Below, piece by piece: positions 39,620-50,465 of a stretch of DNA of 64,000 nt (the first letter of the stretch is position 1; the number at the start of each line of letters is the position of its first letter). The notes below the pieces were generated by a model that did no database searches, was not told the DNA's origin, and saw nothing but the letters and a program-made list of their open reading frames with translations. The position numbers were made by a program, and so were the translations under genes. The stretch lies in assembly GCA_022009795.1 (NCBI GenBank), contig CP091724.1:496001-560000 (forward strand), read 5' to 3'. This stretch comes from Anaerotruncus sp. (GTDB lineage Bacteria; Bacillota; Clostridia; Oscillospirales; Acutalibacteraceae).

Positions 39620-41118
39620 ATGGAAAAAGTATTTAATAAATCCCAATCAAAAAATCAGCAAAATAAATAAAGATATTTACGGCCATTTTTCCGAGCATCT
39701 CGGCAGGTGCATTTATGAAGGAATATATGTTGGCGAAAATTCAAAAATTCCAAATGTTAAGGGCATGCGCTGTGATGTTGTGAATGCGCTTAAAGAAATG
39801 GGTATTCCCTGGTTTTGCGTTGGCCGGGCGGCTGCTTTGCGGATGAATATCATTGGCAGGACGGTATCGGCGATAAAGCTAAGCGTAAAAAGATGGTAAA
39901 TACGCACTGGGGCGGCGTTATAGAAGATAATTCTTTCGGCACGCATGAATATTTTGAACTTTGCCGTCAGCTCGGCTGCGATTCGTATATCAACGGCAAT
40001 GTCGGCTCCGGCACTGTTCGTGAAATGAATGAGTGGGTTGAATATATGACTTTTGGCGGCCAATCACCTATGGCGGATCTGCGCCGCGAAAACGGCAGGG
40101 AAGAGCCATGGAAGCTTAAATATTTCGGCGTCGGCAACGAAAGCTGGGGCTGCGGCGGCACTATGCAGCCGGAATACTATGCCTCGCTTTTCAGAAGATA
40201 CAATACATATGTTCGCGACTATGATTTAAATAATAAAATCTATCGCGTTGCCTGCGGCCCGAATGTGGATGATTACGAGTGGACGGATAAGGTTATGCAA
40301 AACGCATGGCGCAAGGCAGATGGCTTATCGCTCCATTATTACACTATTCCCACAGGCAATTGGAACAATAAAGGCTCTGCCACTTATTTTACTCAGAATG
40401 ATTATAATGCCACGGTGATTAAGGCTTATAAGATGGATGAACTTATTACACGCCACACCGAAATTATGAACAGGCATGACCCCGCTCATAAGGTTGACCT
40501 TATCGTTGACGAATGGGGCACTTGGTATGATGTTGAGCCGGGAACCAATCCGGGATTTTTGTATCAGCAAAACACAATGCGCGACGCAATCGTTGCCGCG
40601 CTCACCTTAAATATTTTCAATAAGCATTCAGACAGAGTTAAAATGGCAAATATAGCGCAAACGGCAAATGTGCTTCAATCCGTTGTGCTTACGGACGGCG
40701 AGGATATGCTTTTGACTCCGACTTATTATGTTTTCAAAATGTTTAAGCAGCATCAAAACAGCACCTTGCTCGGCTCATTTATTACAACTCCTGTTATGGA
40801 GTCGGAAGCCGGCAAAGCGCCTCAGCTTGTGGAATCCGCATCCGTTGATGAAAACGGCGTGATTTGCGCCACGGTTGCAAATATCAGCTCGGATGAAACA
40901 GCCGAGTTTAAATGCCAAATCGCCGATTCGAAAATCAAATCCATTAAGGCGGAGATTATTTGCGGCGATATGAAAGCATATAACGATTTCACGCATAAGG
41001 AAACCGTAAAAAAACCGAAGTGTTTGGCGATTTTTGAGCAAAACCGAGGATGGCTTTATCGCAAAGCTGCCGCCGTGCAGTGTTGCAAAAATTCACTGTT
41101 GAAAATGAGAGAATGTAA
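39620..41118 (+). CDS. GH51 alpha-L-arabinofuranosidase, frameshifted
   Basis: About 498 residues, (beta/alpha)8 barrel plus C-terminal beta domain. Motifs: IYGHFSEHLGRCIYEGIYVG, RWPGGCFADEYHWQDGIG, acid/base Glu in YFGVGNESWGCGG, nucleophile Glu in LIVDEWGTWYDVEPGTNPGFLYQQNT. It removes terminal alpha-L-arabinofuranosyl groups from arabinan, arabinoxylan or arabinogalactan oligosaccharides. No signal peptide: cytoplasmic. Frames break near 39655, 39825 and 41010-41100; repair gives the end AKFTVENERM with stop near 41118. It overlaps the start of the next small gene. Confidence 0.93.
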
Positions 41119-41357
41119 AAAAATGTCTGCTGCTTGAAGCGGGCAAAGATAAATCGTATTCTCAAATAGACGATCTTTTAAGTCTTGCCGATTCTGCCGA
41201 AAAGGTTGATAAATCCGAATATATGCGGCGGCTTTCGCTTTGCCGCGGATGTGATTTTTTAACGGACGGCATGTGTGTTAAATGCGGATGTTATGTTGAA
41301 TACCGTGCCGCATTTATAAATAAAAATTACGCCGATTATGAAAATAAAAAATGGTAA
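41105..41357 (+). CDS. DUF6171-like small zinc-ribbon protein, frameshifted
   Basis: After correcting one extra A near 41120 the product opens MRECKKCLLLEAGKDKSYSQ and has YMRRLSLCRGCDFLTDGMCVKCGCYVEYRAAF and a final KKW. It is about 83 residues. Paired CxxC motifs suggest zinc binding. Small clostridial proteins with this layout are annotated DUF6171; their function is unknown. The ATG at 41105 overlaps the end of the GH51 gene. Confidence 0.65.
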
Positions 41358-41395
41358 AAAAATTATCGGCAATCCTAAAATCAAAATTTGAATTT

Positions 41396-41430
41396 AACCG
41401 CAAAGTAACACACTTTGCGGTTTATTTTTT
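41396..41430 (+). terminator. Terminator of the GH51 operon
   Basis: AACCGCAAAGT/ACTTTGCGGTT perfect 11-bp stem, 5-base loop, T-rich tail. Confidence 0.88.
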
Positions 41431-41454
41431 GCGGTTTTCGGCGATTATAATAAT

Positions 41455-42306
41455 ATGAAAAAGTTTTTCGATTTAAATAAAAAAGGCTTTGCCGCGTATA
41501 TGCCGCTTTTTGCACTTTGTGCCGCTGCGGTTTTGCATTATGTGCTGCTGCTCGCAGGCTTTAAATATGCAGATGCTTTTTTTCTTTCTTGCAGTCTGTG
41601 CCCTTGCCGCTTTTATCCTTTTTAAATCGCCGCTGAATAACAAACATAAAATAATAATCTTTGTGTGCCTTGTTGCTTTTTGCCGTGGCTTATTTAATTT
41701 TTTTATTCGCGATATCAGCGTGCCCGTTGCCTCGTTTGCAGTTAAAAAAATCCGATATCGTTTGCTTTCCTCGGCGCTGTGTTTGACACTTTCGGTATGC
41801 TTGATTTTTGCAAGGCTTCCGCTTTATTCCTCGGTTGGCGGCATGCGGATTATTTCGGGTGAAACAGCGGTCGGATTGTGCGAATTGGCGCAAAAAAGCA
41901 CTTCATCAGACGCGGGCACATTGCTTGCCGTGCGTGCTCTTTCCGTATTTGCCGCCTGCGGCTCGCTGCTGAATGTTAAGTGTGATAAAATAATTAAATT
42001 TACGATTTGTGCCGCTTGCCTGCTGACGGGTAATATTTGCCCTGCGCTTGTTTTTCTTGCTTTTTTTGTTTCCCCTGCGGGATATTTCTTTTTGCTTTTG
42101 CTTTTGGGCGCGCAGGCTATTGTGTGTTCGTTTATGAGCTTTTTCGGCGGTTTATGCTTTTGCGCCGTCCGTTTACGAGATTTTTTATGCTTACTTCAAA
42201 CAAAACGCTTCTAGCCGCCGTGTGCGCGCTTTCACTTGCCGCGTCGTATTGTGCAGCACGCCGAGCGGCTTCACGCAAAAAAAGCGATCATGAAGCTTTT
42301 CGGTAA
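41455..42306 (+). CDS. Hypothetical multi-spanning membrane protein, frameshifted
   Basis: About 283 residues if three reading-frame pieces are joined (breaks near 41575 and 42140). It has about seven hydrophobic segments (YMPLFALCAAAVLHYVLLLAG, FFLAVCALAAFILF, LLSSALCLTLSVCLIFARLPLY, ALVFLAFFVSPAGYFFLLLLLG, LLAAVCALSLAASYCA), Cys-rich, with a charged C-terminus (RRAASRKKSD). I do not recognise it. It ends about 100 bases before the response regulator and may belong to the same locus. Ribosome site is weak. Confidence 0.5.
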
Positions 42307-42402
42307 AAAAATATTAAAAAAACATCGCCGCAGTGGCTAATATTACAATTTTGTAATGCAGAGCCGCACCTTATTGTGCTACAATGTTGGCGAGGTGATT
42401 TT

Positions 42403-43083
42403 GTGAAGCTTTTTATTCTTGAGGATGACGCCGCTATCGCGATGGGACTTTCATATTCCTTAAAAAACGAGGGATATGATGTAACAGTTGCAAAAAGCGT
42501 TAAATCCGCATATGAGATCTTAAACAAAGAAGCATTTTCGCTTTATATTCTTGATTTAACCTTGCCGGACGGAAGCGGTTATGATGTTTGCCGCGAAATC
42601 AAAAAGCGGGGTGACTTGCCCGTTATTTTTTTAACGGCTTACGATGATGAAGTCAATGTTGTTATGGGCCTTGATTTGGGGGCGGACGATTATATTTCAA
42701 AGCCCTTCAGAATAAAAGAATTGCTCGCAAGAATCAAAAGTGTTTTGCGCAGATACAGTAAAGATTCGCCGGACGGGATCGTAAGCGTCGGCACAATTAA
42801 GGTAAATACCAATGAGGCAAAGATATATAAAAACGGCACCGAGGTCATCTTAACCGCTATGGAATACAGATTGCTGTTGATTTTTATAAACAATAGGGGA
42901 AAGGTGCTGTCAAGGCAAAGCCTTTTGGAGGATATTTGGGATGTGGGCGGTGATTTTGTAAACGACAACACTTTAACAGTTTATATTAAGCGCCTGCGTG
43001 ATAAAATAGAGGAGGATCCGGCTAAGCCGCAGATAATCAAAACCGTGCGCGGCCTCGGCTACATACTTGACGATGAAAAATAA
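42403..43083 (+). CDS. OmpR/PhoB-family response regulator
   Basis: Intact 226 residues. Receiver domain: acidic pair LEDDAA, phospho-acceptor Asp in YILDLTLPDGSG, Thr in FLTAYDD, Lys in YISKPFRI. Winged-helix DNA-binding domain: LTAMEYRLLLIFINNRGKVLSRQSLLEDIWD and VYIKRLRDKIEEDP, ending TVRGLGYIL. Start is GTG 42403 with GAGGTGA upstream. It pairs with the kinase that overlaps its 3' end and probably controls the ABC transporter downstream. Confidence 0.94.
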   Translation: MKLFILEDDAAIAMGLSYSLKNEGYDVTVAKSVKSAYEILNKEAFSLYILDLTLPDGSGYDVCREIKKRGDLPVIFLTAYDDEVNVVMGLDLGADDYISKPFRIKELLARIKSVLRRYSKDSPDGIVSVGTIKVNTNEAKIYKNGTEVILTAMEYRLLLIFINNRGKVLSRQSLLEDIWDVGGDFVNDNTLTVYIKRLRDKIEEDPAKPQIIKTVRGLGYILDDEK

Positions 43084-44084
43084 AGAATTTAAAAGCATTA
43101 TTATGTTTTCGGCCGCAATAACGGTCTGCGCGTTTATTGCCTGCCTTTTTCATAAATAAGACTTGCGCGGCAATATCCCTTGCCTCAGGCTGCGTAATTT
43201 CTGCCGTTTTTTTATTATTACACAAAGAAACGATATGATAAACTTCAAAATTTAAACACCTATCTCTCCGCCGTTTGCGCGGGTTATTATGAGCTTGATA
43301 TTGACGATAACGCCGAGGGAGAGCTTTCCGTATTGAAAAATAATTTATACAAGGTTATCGTTTTGCTCCGCTCAACTAATGAACAATTAAATAAGGATAA
43401 AAAAATTATCTTTCCGACTCGCTTGCGGATATTTCTCATCAGCTGAAAACCCCTCTGACTTCAATTGTTATTATGACGGAATTGATAAAGGATGAAAAGG
43501 ATGTCGAAAAGCGCGCCGAATTTATTAAGGTTGTGCAAAACCAGATTGATAAAAATGCAGTGGCTGATATTAACTTTGTTGAAGCTGAGCAAGCTTGATG
43601 CCGGCACTGTCGAATTCAATATTAAATCTTTTGAAAGCATCCGAAATTATCGAATCAAGCATTCAGCCATTCTTAATTGCGGCGGATTTAAAAAGGAATT
43701 GAAATAATAAAAAAAGCGTTGATGATTTTATTTTTTTAGCGGAGATGAGAATTGGACTGTTGAGGCTGTGCAGAATATTGTAAAAAAACTGTATAGAGCA
43801 CACAGAAAGCGGAGGCAAGCTTGAAATATCGGCAGATGAAAATTTGCTTTATAAGCGTATTGTTATCAGAGATACGGGTTGCGGTATTGCAGAAAAAAAG
43901 ATTTGCCTCATATTTTTTTGAAAGGTTTTATCATTGCAATGATTCGGATGAAAAACAGTGCGGGAATCGGACTTGCTCTTTCAAAGGCGGTGCTTTTGCG
44001 TGAGCGTGCTGATGTTTTTTTGTTGAATCGCAGCTCGGAAAGGGAAGCACTTTTGAAATAAGATTTTACAAAACGATTGTTTAA
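43073..44084 (+). CDS. Sensor histidine kinase, heavily frameshifted
   Basis: ATG 43073 lies inside the end of the regulator gene. Two N-terminal membrane segments (SIIMFSAAITVCAFIACLF and a second near 43185) leave almost no extracellular loop, as in intramembrane-sensing kinases of the BceS type. The phospho-His box is DISHQLKTPLTS; the ATPase part has VKNCIEH (N box), DTGCGIAEKDLPHIFERFYH (G1/F) and GIGLALSKAV (G2). About 335 residues. At least eight frame breaks, all in A or T runs. With the following ABC genes it looks like a peptide-antibiotic sensing and detoxification module. Confidence 0.87.
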
Positions 44085-44165
44085 CTGTGACAGAATTGTT
44101 ATATAAAAGTCACCGAGCCGTAAGTTTGATATTGTATTATGTGATTGTCGAAAGGAGATAATGAA

Positions 44166-44847
44166 ATGAAAATTCTTGAAGTAAAAAATTTATGCAAAAC
44201 TTACGGAAAGGGAGACACAATGGTTAAAGCCCTTGACGATGTTTCTTTTTCAGTTGAAAAAGGGGAGTTTATCGCAATAATCGGCCCGTCGGGATCCGGC
44301 AAATCAACTCTTCTTCACATTCTCGGCGGCGTTGATGTGCCAACATCGGGAAGTGTTATTATCGATAAAACCGATATTTCTCAGCTAAACGAAACGGCAC
44401 TTGCGATTTTTCGCCGCCGTCAAATCGGGCTTGTTTATCAGTTTTATAATTTAATTCCGATATTAACTGTTCAGGAAAAATTTAACGCTTCCTCTTTTGC
44501 TTGACGGCAGAAAGGCCAACCCTAAAATTGTAAACAGCCTTGTTTCTCAGCTAGGTCTTGAGCAAAGATTGAATCATTTGCCGAATCAGCTTTCGGGCGG
44601 TCAGCAGCAAAGAGTTTCAATCGGCAGAGCGCTTATTAACAATCCGGCGCTTTTGCTTGCCGATGAGCCTACGGGTAATTTGGACAGTGAAAACAGTCGT
44701 GAAATCATTTCTTTGCTTCGCCGTTTCAATAAGGAATATAATCAAACGGTCATTATCATCACTCACGATGAGCGCATTGCCCTTGCGGCAGACAGGGTTA
44801 TCGCCATTGAGGACGGTAAAATCGTCAGAGATGAGGTGAGATTATGA
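44166..44847 (+). CDS. ABC transporter ATP-binding protein (BceA/MacB-like), frameshifted
   Basis: About 227 residues: Walker A GPSGSGKST, Q-loop LVYQFYNLIPILT, signature LSGGQQQRVSIGRAL, Walker B LLLADEPTGNLDSEN, H-loop IIITHDE. The frame breaks near 44490. AAGGAG precedes ATG 44166. It follows the kinase by 80 bases and overlaps the permease ATG by four bases. Confidence 0.92.
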
Positions 44848-47432
44848 ACATAGTTCAAAAGCTCACAACCGCTCATTTGAAAGCAAATGTTCGCAGAACG
44901 GTAACAACCGTTCTCGGCATAGTAATCTCTGTTGCAATGATAACCGCTGTTTTCGTTTCCGTCAGCTCGCTTTTTAAATATTTCGGCGATGCTGCAATAT
45001 ATACCGGCGGAAACTGGGATGCAAGCTGTGAGGTGAGCGATGATCAGGCAATAAAGCTTAAAACAAACAACAAGGTTAAAAGGGTGGGACTAGAGGGTAC
45101 CGTCGATCCTAAAGAATCCGGATTTAAGATAGATTACGGTCTGTCGGATCGCTCATCAACGGGCACAATGTTTGCCGCAGATAAAAAAACTGCCTTTCTC
45201 AAATGTTGACCGGTGAATATGAAGGCTCAATTCCTCAGACCGATGATGAAATTATGGTTTCCGGCGAATTCATTTCTAAAAAAATAATCTTGATTGGTCA
45301 ATCGGCAGTTCGGTCAGTATTCCGGTCGGTGTTCGCACCATTGGCGGCGAACCCGTTTCGTCACTCGGATATATTGCAGGTGAAGAATTTACTCCTTCGG
45401 ATATTAAAGAATATAAAATTGTCGGCATAATTAAAAAAATAATAAGCCAACGCAAGATTATCCTATTTTAAGGCACGCAACATCGCAGGAATTAAAAAAT
45501 GCAACGGCATATATTGAGCTTAAAACACTTAATATGAATTCAAGAAAAGAAGTTAAAGGCATTATGAATTCTGCCGGTGTTCAAGATTATAATGTAAACA
45601 CCGATGTGATGAATGCAAATCTTTCTTTTTCCCCAAAGGGAGCACTCGCTCAAACAATAATTCCTATGGCGAGTGTTGTGCTTGTTATTATAATGATTGC
45701 CGGATTTATGCTAATCTATAATGCGTTTGGAATTTCTTTGCAAGAGCGCACAAGGTATTTGGGAATGCTTGCCTCGGTGGGTGCCACCAAGCAGCAGAAA
45801 AGATCATCCGTTTATTTTGAGGGATTCATACTCGGTTTGATCGGCATACCCGTTGGAGTCGCTGCCGGCATACTCGGAATAACGATAACGTTAAACGCAG
45901 TCGGAAATAAGCTTTTGTCAAGCGGTCTTGTTGCAGATAACAGCAATGTTTCTTTAAAAACAAGCATTCCGTGGCCGGTAATAGTCGGTGTTGTTATTCT
46001 CAGCGCACTCACAATATTTATTTCGGCAATCATTCCGGCAAAAAAAGCTTCCGGCATAACTCCTATTTCCGCCTTAAAACAGTCAAACGATATCAAAATT
46101 AAAGGCAGAAAGCTTAAATCATCCAAGCTGATTCGCCTCATTTTCGGATGTGAAGGTGAAATAGCCGATAAAAATTTAAAACGAAACGGTAAAAAATCAA
46201 GAGTTGTTATAAGTTCTATTGCTTTGAGTGTTGTTTTATTTTTGACTTGCAATTATTTTTGTTCGTTGTTTTTGCAGGCCAACAACACTATGGCTAGCGA
46301 TATTCCGTATCAGGTTGATATTTATTGCCTTTTTCAAGGGTGAACAGGATAAAGAATATTTTTAATATGTGCGATTACTTTTTGAATGATGCTAAAAGCA
46401 TGAACGGCGTTGATGATGCTTATTACATTTTCAACAATGTTTATCAATTCGGTAAAAAAAGGCAACGCAAATGAAGATATTGCATCGCAAAACAATGTTT
46501 CTGAAAAAAATATTCTGATTTTTTTGGAAGAGCGGTACAATTTATGTGAATTACATAAGTGATGATAAGTTCAATGAGCTTTGCAAAGCAAACGGCATTG
46601 ATCCCGCAAGCTACTATTCCGTTTCAAATTCGGGTGAAATCAATTGCCTTCTTATGGATAATATTTCGCATAAAAAAGGCGAAAACAATGTTTTTTCTCA
46701 AAACATTATAGGCAAGCAGATTTTCAGCAAATATGATCAGGAAAAGATCTATAAAAACACAGTATCTGCTCTTATTGATTATTCAAGTAATGATATTTGC
46801 GGCTTGAATCCTAAAAAAATAATGCAAGTGCATTTGCTCCTATAAGTGCATATAAAAAAGCCGTTTTGGCAGGCTTTACCGATAAAACTTCGGCTTCGTA
46901 TTCAATCGCAATAAAAACTGAAAATCATGCCGAGGTTACCGATGCCGTGAATAAATCGATTGATGATTATGTGCTTATAAATAATTTATCTAACTGCAGC
47001 TTTTTTTGGCTCAGGATGTTGTTATTACTTTTTCAAGCCATGAGCGCCTCATTGTTTATTATTCAAGTGTTTTGCTACGGCTTTATTGCGCTGATGATTC
47101 TTATTTCGTTTGTAAATATTCTTAACACAGTCACAACCGGCATTGATTTGCGCCGCAGAGAATTTGCAATGTTTAAATCAGTCGGTATAACACCCAAGGG
47201 CTTCAATAAAATGATTTGCCTTGAAAGTTTGCTTTACGGCATTAAGGCTCTTGTTATTTCAATACCCGTCAGCATTTTACTTTCTTTTTTGATGAATGTG
47301 CTGCTCGGCTCCGATCAAATTCCGTTCACCGTTAATGTGCCTCTTTTATCTGTCGGTGGTTGCTGTTGTTTTTTTGTTTTGGTCGGCTCCGGTATGTTGC
47401 TTGCCGTTTCTAAGTTGAAAAAGATTCAATAA
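44844..47432 (+). CDS. FtsX-like ABC transporter permease, frameshifted
   Basis: About 860 residues. Pieces in order: VTTVLGIVISVAMITAVFVSVSS (first helix), an extracellular domain, an FtsX unit VVLVIIMIAGFMLIYNAFGISLQERTRYLGMLASVGATKQQKRSS, a further extracellular domain, and a second FtsX unit FCYGFIALMILISFVNILNTVTTGIDLRRREFAMFKSVGITPKGFNKMI. The length exceeds classic BceB (about 650) and fits the longer clostridial permeases that accompany two-component systems. Frames break near 45205, 45290, 45440, 46340, 46460, 46520, 46830 and 46990-47020. Confidence 0.88.
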
Positions 47433-47468
47433 TAGAGGCCTTAAAAGAAGATATTTGCTGATTTGCAT

Positions 47469-47506
47469 AAAAAAAGAACCGCAGTTCGCCTGCGGCTCTT
47501 TTTTTA
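47469..47506. terminator. Bidirectional terminator between the ABC operon and murC
   Basis: CCGCAG/CTGCGG stem extended by AGA/TCT, A tract before and T tract after, lying between convergent genes. Confidence 0.88.
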
Positions 47507-47537
47507 ATTTTTTATTCAGTTGTTGCTTCTTTATTCT

Positions 47538-48910
47538 TTAGTTTTTTTCAACAAGCATTCTTGAAACCTTGTAAACGTCTCCGCAACCGAGGGTTATAAC
47601 AAGATCTCCTTCCTTGCAATTCTCGGCAAGGTAATCGGCAATATCCTTAAGCTTGTCGATTTGAATACAGCCGGGAATTTTAGATGAAAGATCCGTTGCC
47701 TTGATGCCGATTGTGTTAACCTCGCGGCTGCCCATGATTTCGGAAACAACGCATTTATCCGCAATTTGAAGCACACGGGCAAAATCGTCAAGAAGTCTTG
47801 CCGTTCTTGAAAATGTAAACGGTTGGTGAACTGCCCAAACGCGTTTGTATCCCATTTTCATTGCCGCTTCAAGCGTAACCTCAATTTCCCTCGGGTGATG
47901 TGCATAATCGTCTGCCACGGTAACGCCGCAGTATGTGCCTTTAAGCTCAAATCTGCGCCCAGCGCCGGTGAAATCGGATAATCCGTGCGCCGCTTTTTCA
48001 ACATCCGCGCCGCTTTTAATGCAGGCAATAAAAGCCGCAAGCGAATTCAGCACATTGTGCTCGCCGGGAATGTGAAGATAAATGTGCGTAATAAATTCGT
48101 CGCCGTGGTAAACGTCGTATTCGATATGAAAGCCGCCCGGCACATCTATATTGCGCGCCGTCCATTCATTTTCGGGATTTTTGCCAAACGAAATCAGTTC
48201 TTTTCCCTCAATGCCTTTAAGCATATCAACTGTGTTTGCGTCATCGCCGTTATAAATGATTGTTTTGGTTGTTTTATCGCAGAATTCACGGAATGATTTT
48301 TTTATGTTTTCAAGATTACCGAAGAAATCAAGATGATCCTCGTCAATGTTAAGCACAACGGCCATGTCGGCGTTCATGTGCAAAAATGTGTTGTTAAATT
48401 CGCAGGATTCGCAAACAAAGTTTTGTGTTTTGCCCACTCTGCCATAAGCGTTTATGATCGGCAACTTTCCGCCTATAACGGCGCTGGGATCAAGGTCGGA
48501 TTCCAAAAGTGCCTGTGTAATCATGGAAGATGTTGTTGTTTTTGCCGTGAGTGCCGCAAACGCCGATGCAATTAGAGTAAATTCTGCTGATTGCCCCCAA
48601 AAGCTCCGCTCTTTCAAAGGTGGGGTAGTTTGCCTTTGCAAATTCAAGCTCCTCGTTGCCTTTTAAAATTGCGTTTGTGTAAATAACAAGCTGTGTGTCC
48701 GGCGAAATGTTTTCTTTTTTTTGGCCGAGAAAAACCTTGGCACCCTCGTTTTCAACGCGCCTGAAGGTTTCCGTGTCATTATTGTCCGAACCCGTAACTT
48801 CATATCCGAGCGAAATCAAGATTTCCGCAAGTGGGCACATACCTGCGCCGCCGATACCTATAAAATGCACCTTTTTAACTTCTTTTTAATATATCATCAA
48901 TATGCTTCAA
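47538..48910 (-). CDS. murC: UDP-N-acetylmuramate--L-alanine ligase MurC, frameshifted
   Basis: It adds L-alanine to UDP-MurNAc, the first step of the peptidoglycan stem peptide. N-terminal HFIGIGGAGMCPLAEIL, ATP loop GTHGKTTTSSM (after repair of a break near 48540), NIDEDHLDFF, HNVLNSLAA and DDYAHHPREIEVTLEA. About 457 residues. The start is TTG 48910 with CGGAGG nine bases upstream, giving KHIDDILKEVKKVHFIGIGG once an extra A near 48890 is removed. It is divergent from dpaA. Confidence 0.94.
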
Positions 48911-48996
48911 AGCCGAATGCCTCCGTTGTCAATTATAATTTATAATATTATACAACCTTTTTGCCGCAAAAAAATAAACATTAAAGTTTGATGGCA

Positions 48997-49022
48997 ACAA
49001 AAATATTTTTGAGCATATGATA
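48997..49022 (+). promoter_or_regulatory. Sigma-K-like promoter before dpaA
   Basis: CATATGATA (49014-49022) matches the -10 consensus CATANNNTA of sigma-K, with AC (48997-48998) 15 bases upstream as the minimal -35. It ends 20 bases before the dpaA ATG. In Bacillus spoVFA is transcribed by sigma-K in the mother cell. Confidence 0.5.
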
Positions 49023-49042
49023 AAAATGAACGGGGTGATTAT

Positions 49043-49765
49043 ATGAAATTAAGCGATTTTTGGATTTGGAGCGAGGAAAACGAAAGACTCTTATTTGCCG
49101 CCGATTACCTTGAAAAGTGCGGCTATAACAGAGTTAAAAGCCTTGAATTGTGCGATTTTGCACTGCTTCCCGTGCCGACAAAAAAATATATGCTTGATTC
49201 ACTCGGCGGAAAATTTGCGCTTTACGGCGGAGGAGAATATGAAAACGGCATAAACTATATGAAAAACGAAAAATATGTGCTGAAAAACGCATTTTTAACA
49301 GCCGAGGGTGCTGTAGCTGCACTTGAAAACGAAAACGCCGATTCTTTAATCGATAAAAACATACTTATAATCGGCTATGGCAGAATTGCTAAGGCTCTGC
49401 ACCGCCTACTTGCCGCATACGGCAGTAATATAACAGTGTGTTCCAGAAGTGCCGAATCGGCGGAACTCAGCAATTTTTACGGTGCAAGTCATATTTATTT
49501 CCCCGAACTTAAAAAGAAAAATGATTTTGATATTGTTATCAATACCGTGCCGCACATTGTTTTAACCGAAGCGGAGCTTAAAGCGCTGAAAAAATCGGTT
49601 ATCATCCTTGATTTGGCATCTTTCCCCGGCGGGGCAGACACTCTCGTGGCAGCAAGCCTAGGCATAAAAATTATAAACGGCAGGGGAATGCCTTCAAAAT
49701 TCACGGCTAAAGCTGCCGGCGAGGCTATCGGTTGTGTGGCAGACGAAATTATCAGGCAATTATAA
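49043..49765 (+). CDS. dpaA: Dipicolinate synthase subunit A
   Basis: Intact 240-residue protein. An N-terminal DpaA-type domain (PVPTKKYMLD, LTAEGAVAAL) is followed by a Rossmann fold with ILIIGYGRIAKALHRLL and VCSRSAESAE, then INTVPHIVLT, LDLASFPGG and NGRGMPSKFTAKAAG. With subunit B it makes dipicolinic acid, the spore-core Ca2+ chelator, from the lysine-pathway intermediate. GGGGTGA lies before ATG 49043. A sigma-K-like promoter precedes it and subunit B follows 21 bases on. Confidence 0.9.
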   Translation: MKLSDFWIWSEENERLLFAADYLEKCGYNRVKSLELCDFALLPVPTKKYMLDSLGGKFALYGGGEYENGINYMKNEKYVLKNAFLTAEGAVAALENENADSLIDKNILIIGYGRIAKALHRLLAAYGSNITVCSRSAESAELSNFYGASHIYFPELKKKNDFDIVINTVPHIVLTEAELKALKKSVIILDLASFPGGADTLVAASLGIKIINGRGMPSKFTAKAAGEAIGCVADEIIRQL

Positions 49766-49786
49766 TTGCCGCAGGGAGGAGTTAAT

Positions 49787-50389
49787 TTGAAAAATCGGCT
49801 ATGCTTTAACAGGCTCGTTTTTGCACTTTTTTTCAAAATCCATAAGCGCGCTCAAAGAGCTTGTTAAAAGCGGATATGATGTTTATCCGATTATGAGCGA
49901 AAAATGCATACAGCATCGACACACGCTTCGGCGATGCAAAGGATATTCAAAATGAAATTATTGCAATAACCGGGCACAGCATTATCCATAAAATAGAGCA
50001 GGCGGAGCCGATAGGCCCGAAAAAGCTGTTTGATATTTTGTGCATCGTGCCCCTGCACGGGAAACACACTTGCAAAGCTTTCAAACGGCATTGCCGATAC
50101 CTCGGTAACAATGGCGGCAAAAAGCCATTTACGTAATTCAAAGCCCGTTATTATCGGCGTTTCCACAAATGACGCGCTCGGCGCCGCCGCCAAAAAAATA
50201 TAGGCAATCTTATGAATTACAAAAAAACTATTATTTCGTTCCCCTCGGAATGGATGATTGCATTCATAAGCCGAAATCAATGGTTTGCGATTTTTTTCAC
50301 TTGTGAAAGACTCTGTTGACAGGGTTGCAAACGGCGAAGAAATTTTTGAAAAAAATATTTTTGATTTTTTTGTTGACTTTTCGGCGTAA
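49787..50389 (+). CDS. dpaB: Dipicolinate synthase subunit B (flavoprotein), frameshifted
   Basis: After frame repair the protein begins KKIGYALTGSFCTFFKSISALKELVKSGYDVYPIMSE, the FMN-binding start of the flavoprotein family, then GPKKLFDILCIVPCTGNTLAKLSNGIADTSVTMAAKSHLRN and PVIIGVSTNDALGAAAKNIG. About 200 residues, normal. The start is TTG 49787 with GGGAGGA upstream. Frames break in A or T runs near 49795, 49830, 49905, 50060, 50195, 50230 and 50295. Its end overlaps the pot promoter. Confidence 0.88.
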
Positions 50390-50400
50390 TTTGTTATATT
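50373..50400 (+). promoter_or_regulatory. Promoter of the potABCD operon
   Basis: TTGACT (50373-50378), 16 bases, TATATT (50395-50400), overlapping the last codons of dpaB. Confidence 0.6.
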
Positions 50401-50406
50401 AAATAT

Positions 50407-50436
50407 TACGCGTGTGCGTTATTAACGATATGCGTA
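50407..50436. promoter_or_regulatory. Nested inverted repeat at the pot transcription start
   Basis: TACGC-N5-CGTTAtTAACG-N4-GCGTA: an 11-base palindrome inside a second pair of inverted arms, directly after the -10 box. Probably an operator; a leader hairpin is also possible. Confidence 0.45.
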
Positions 50437-50465
50437 TAATCGGGTTACAAAGAGGAAGTGCATAA

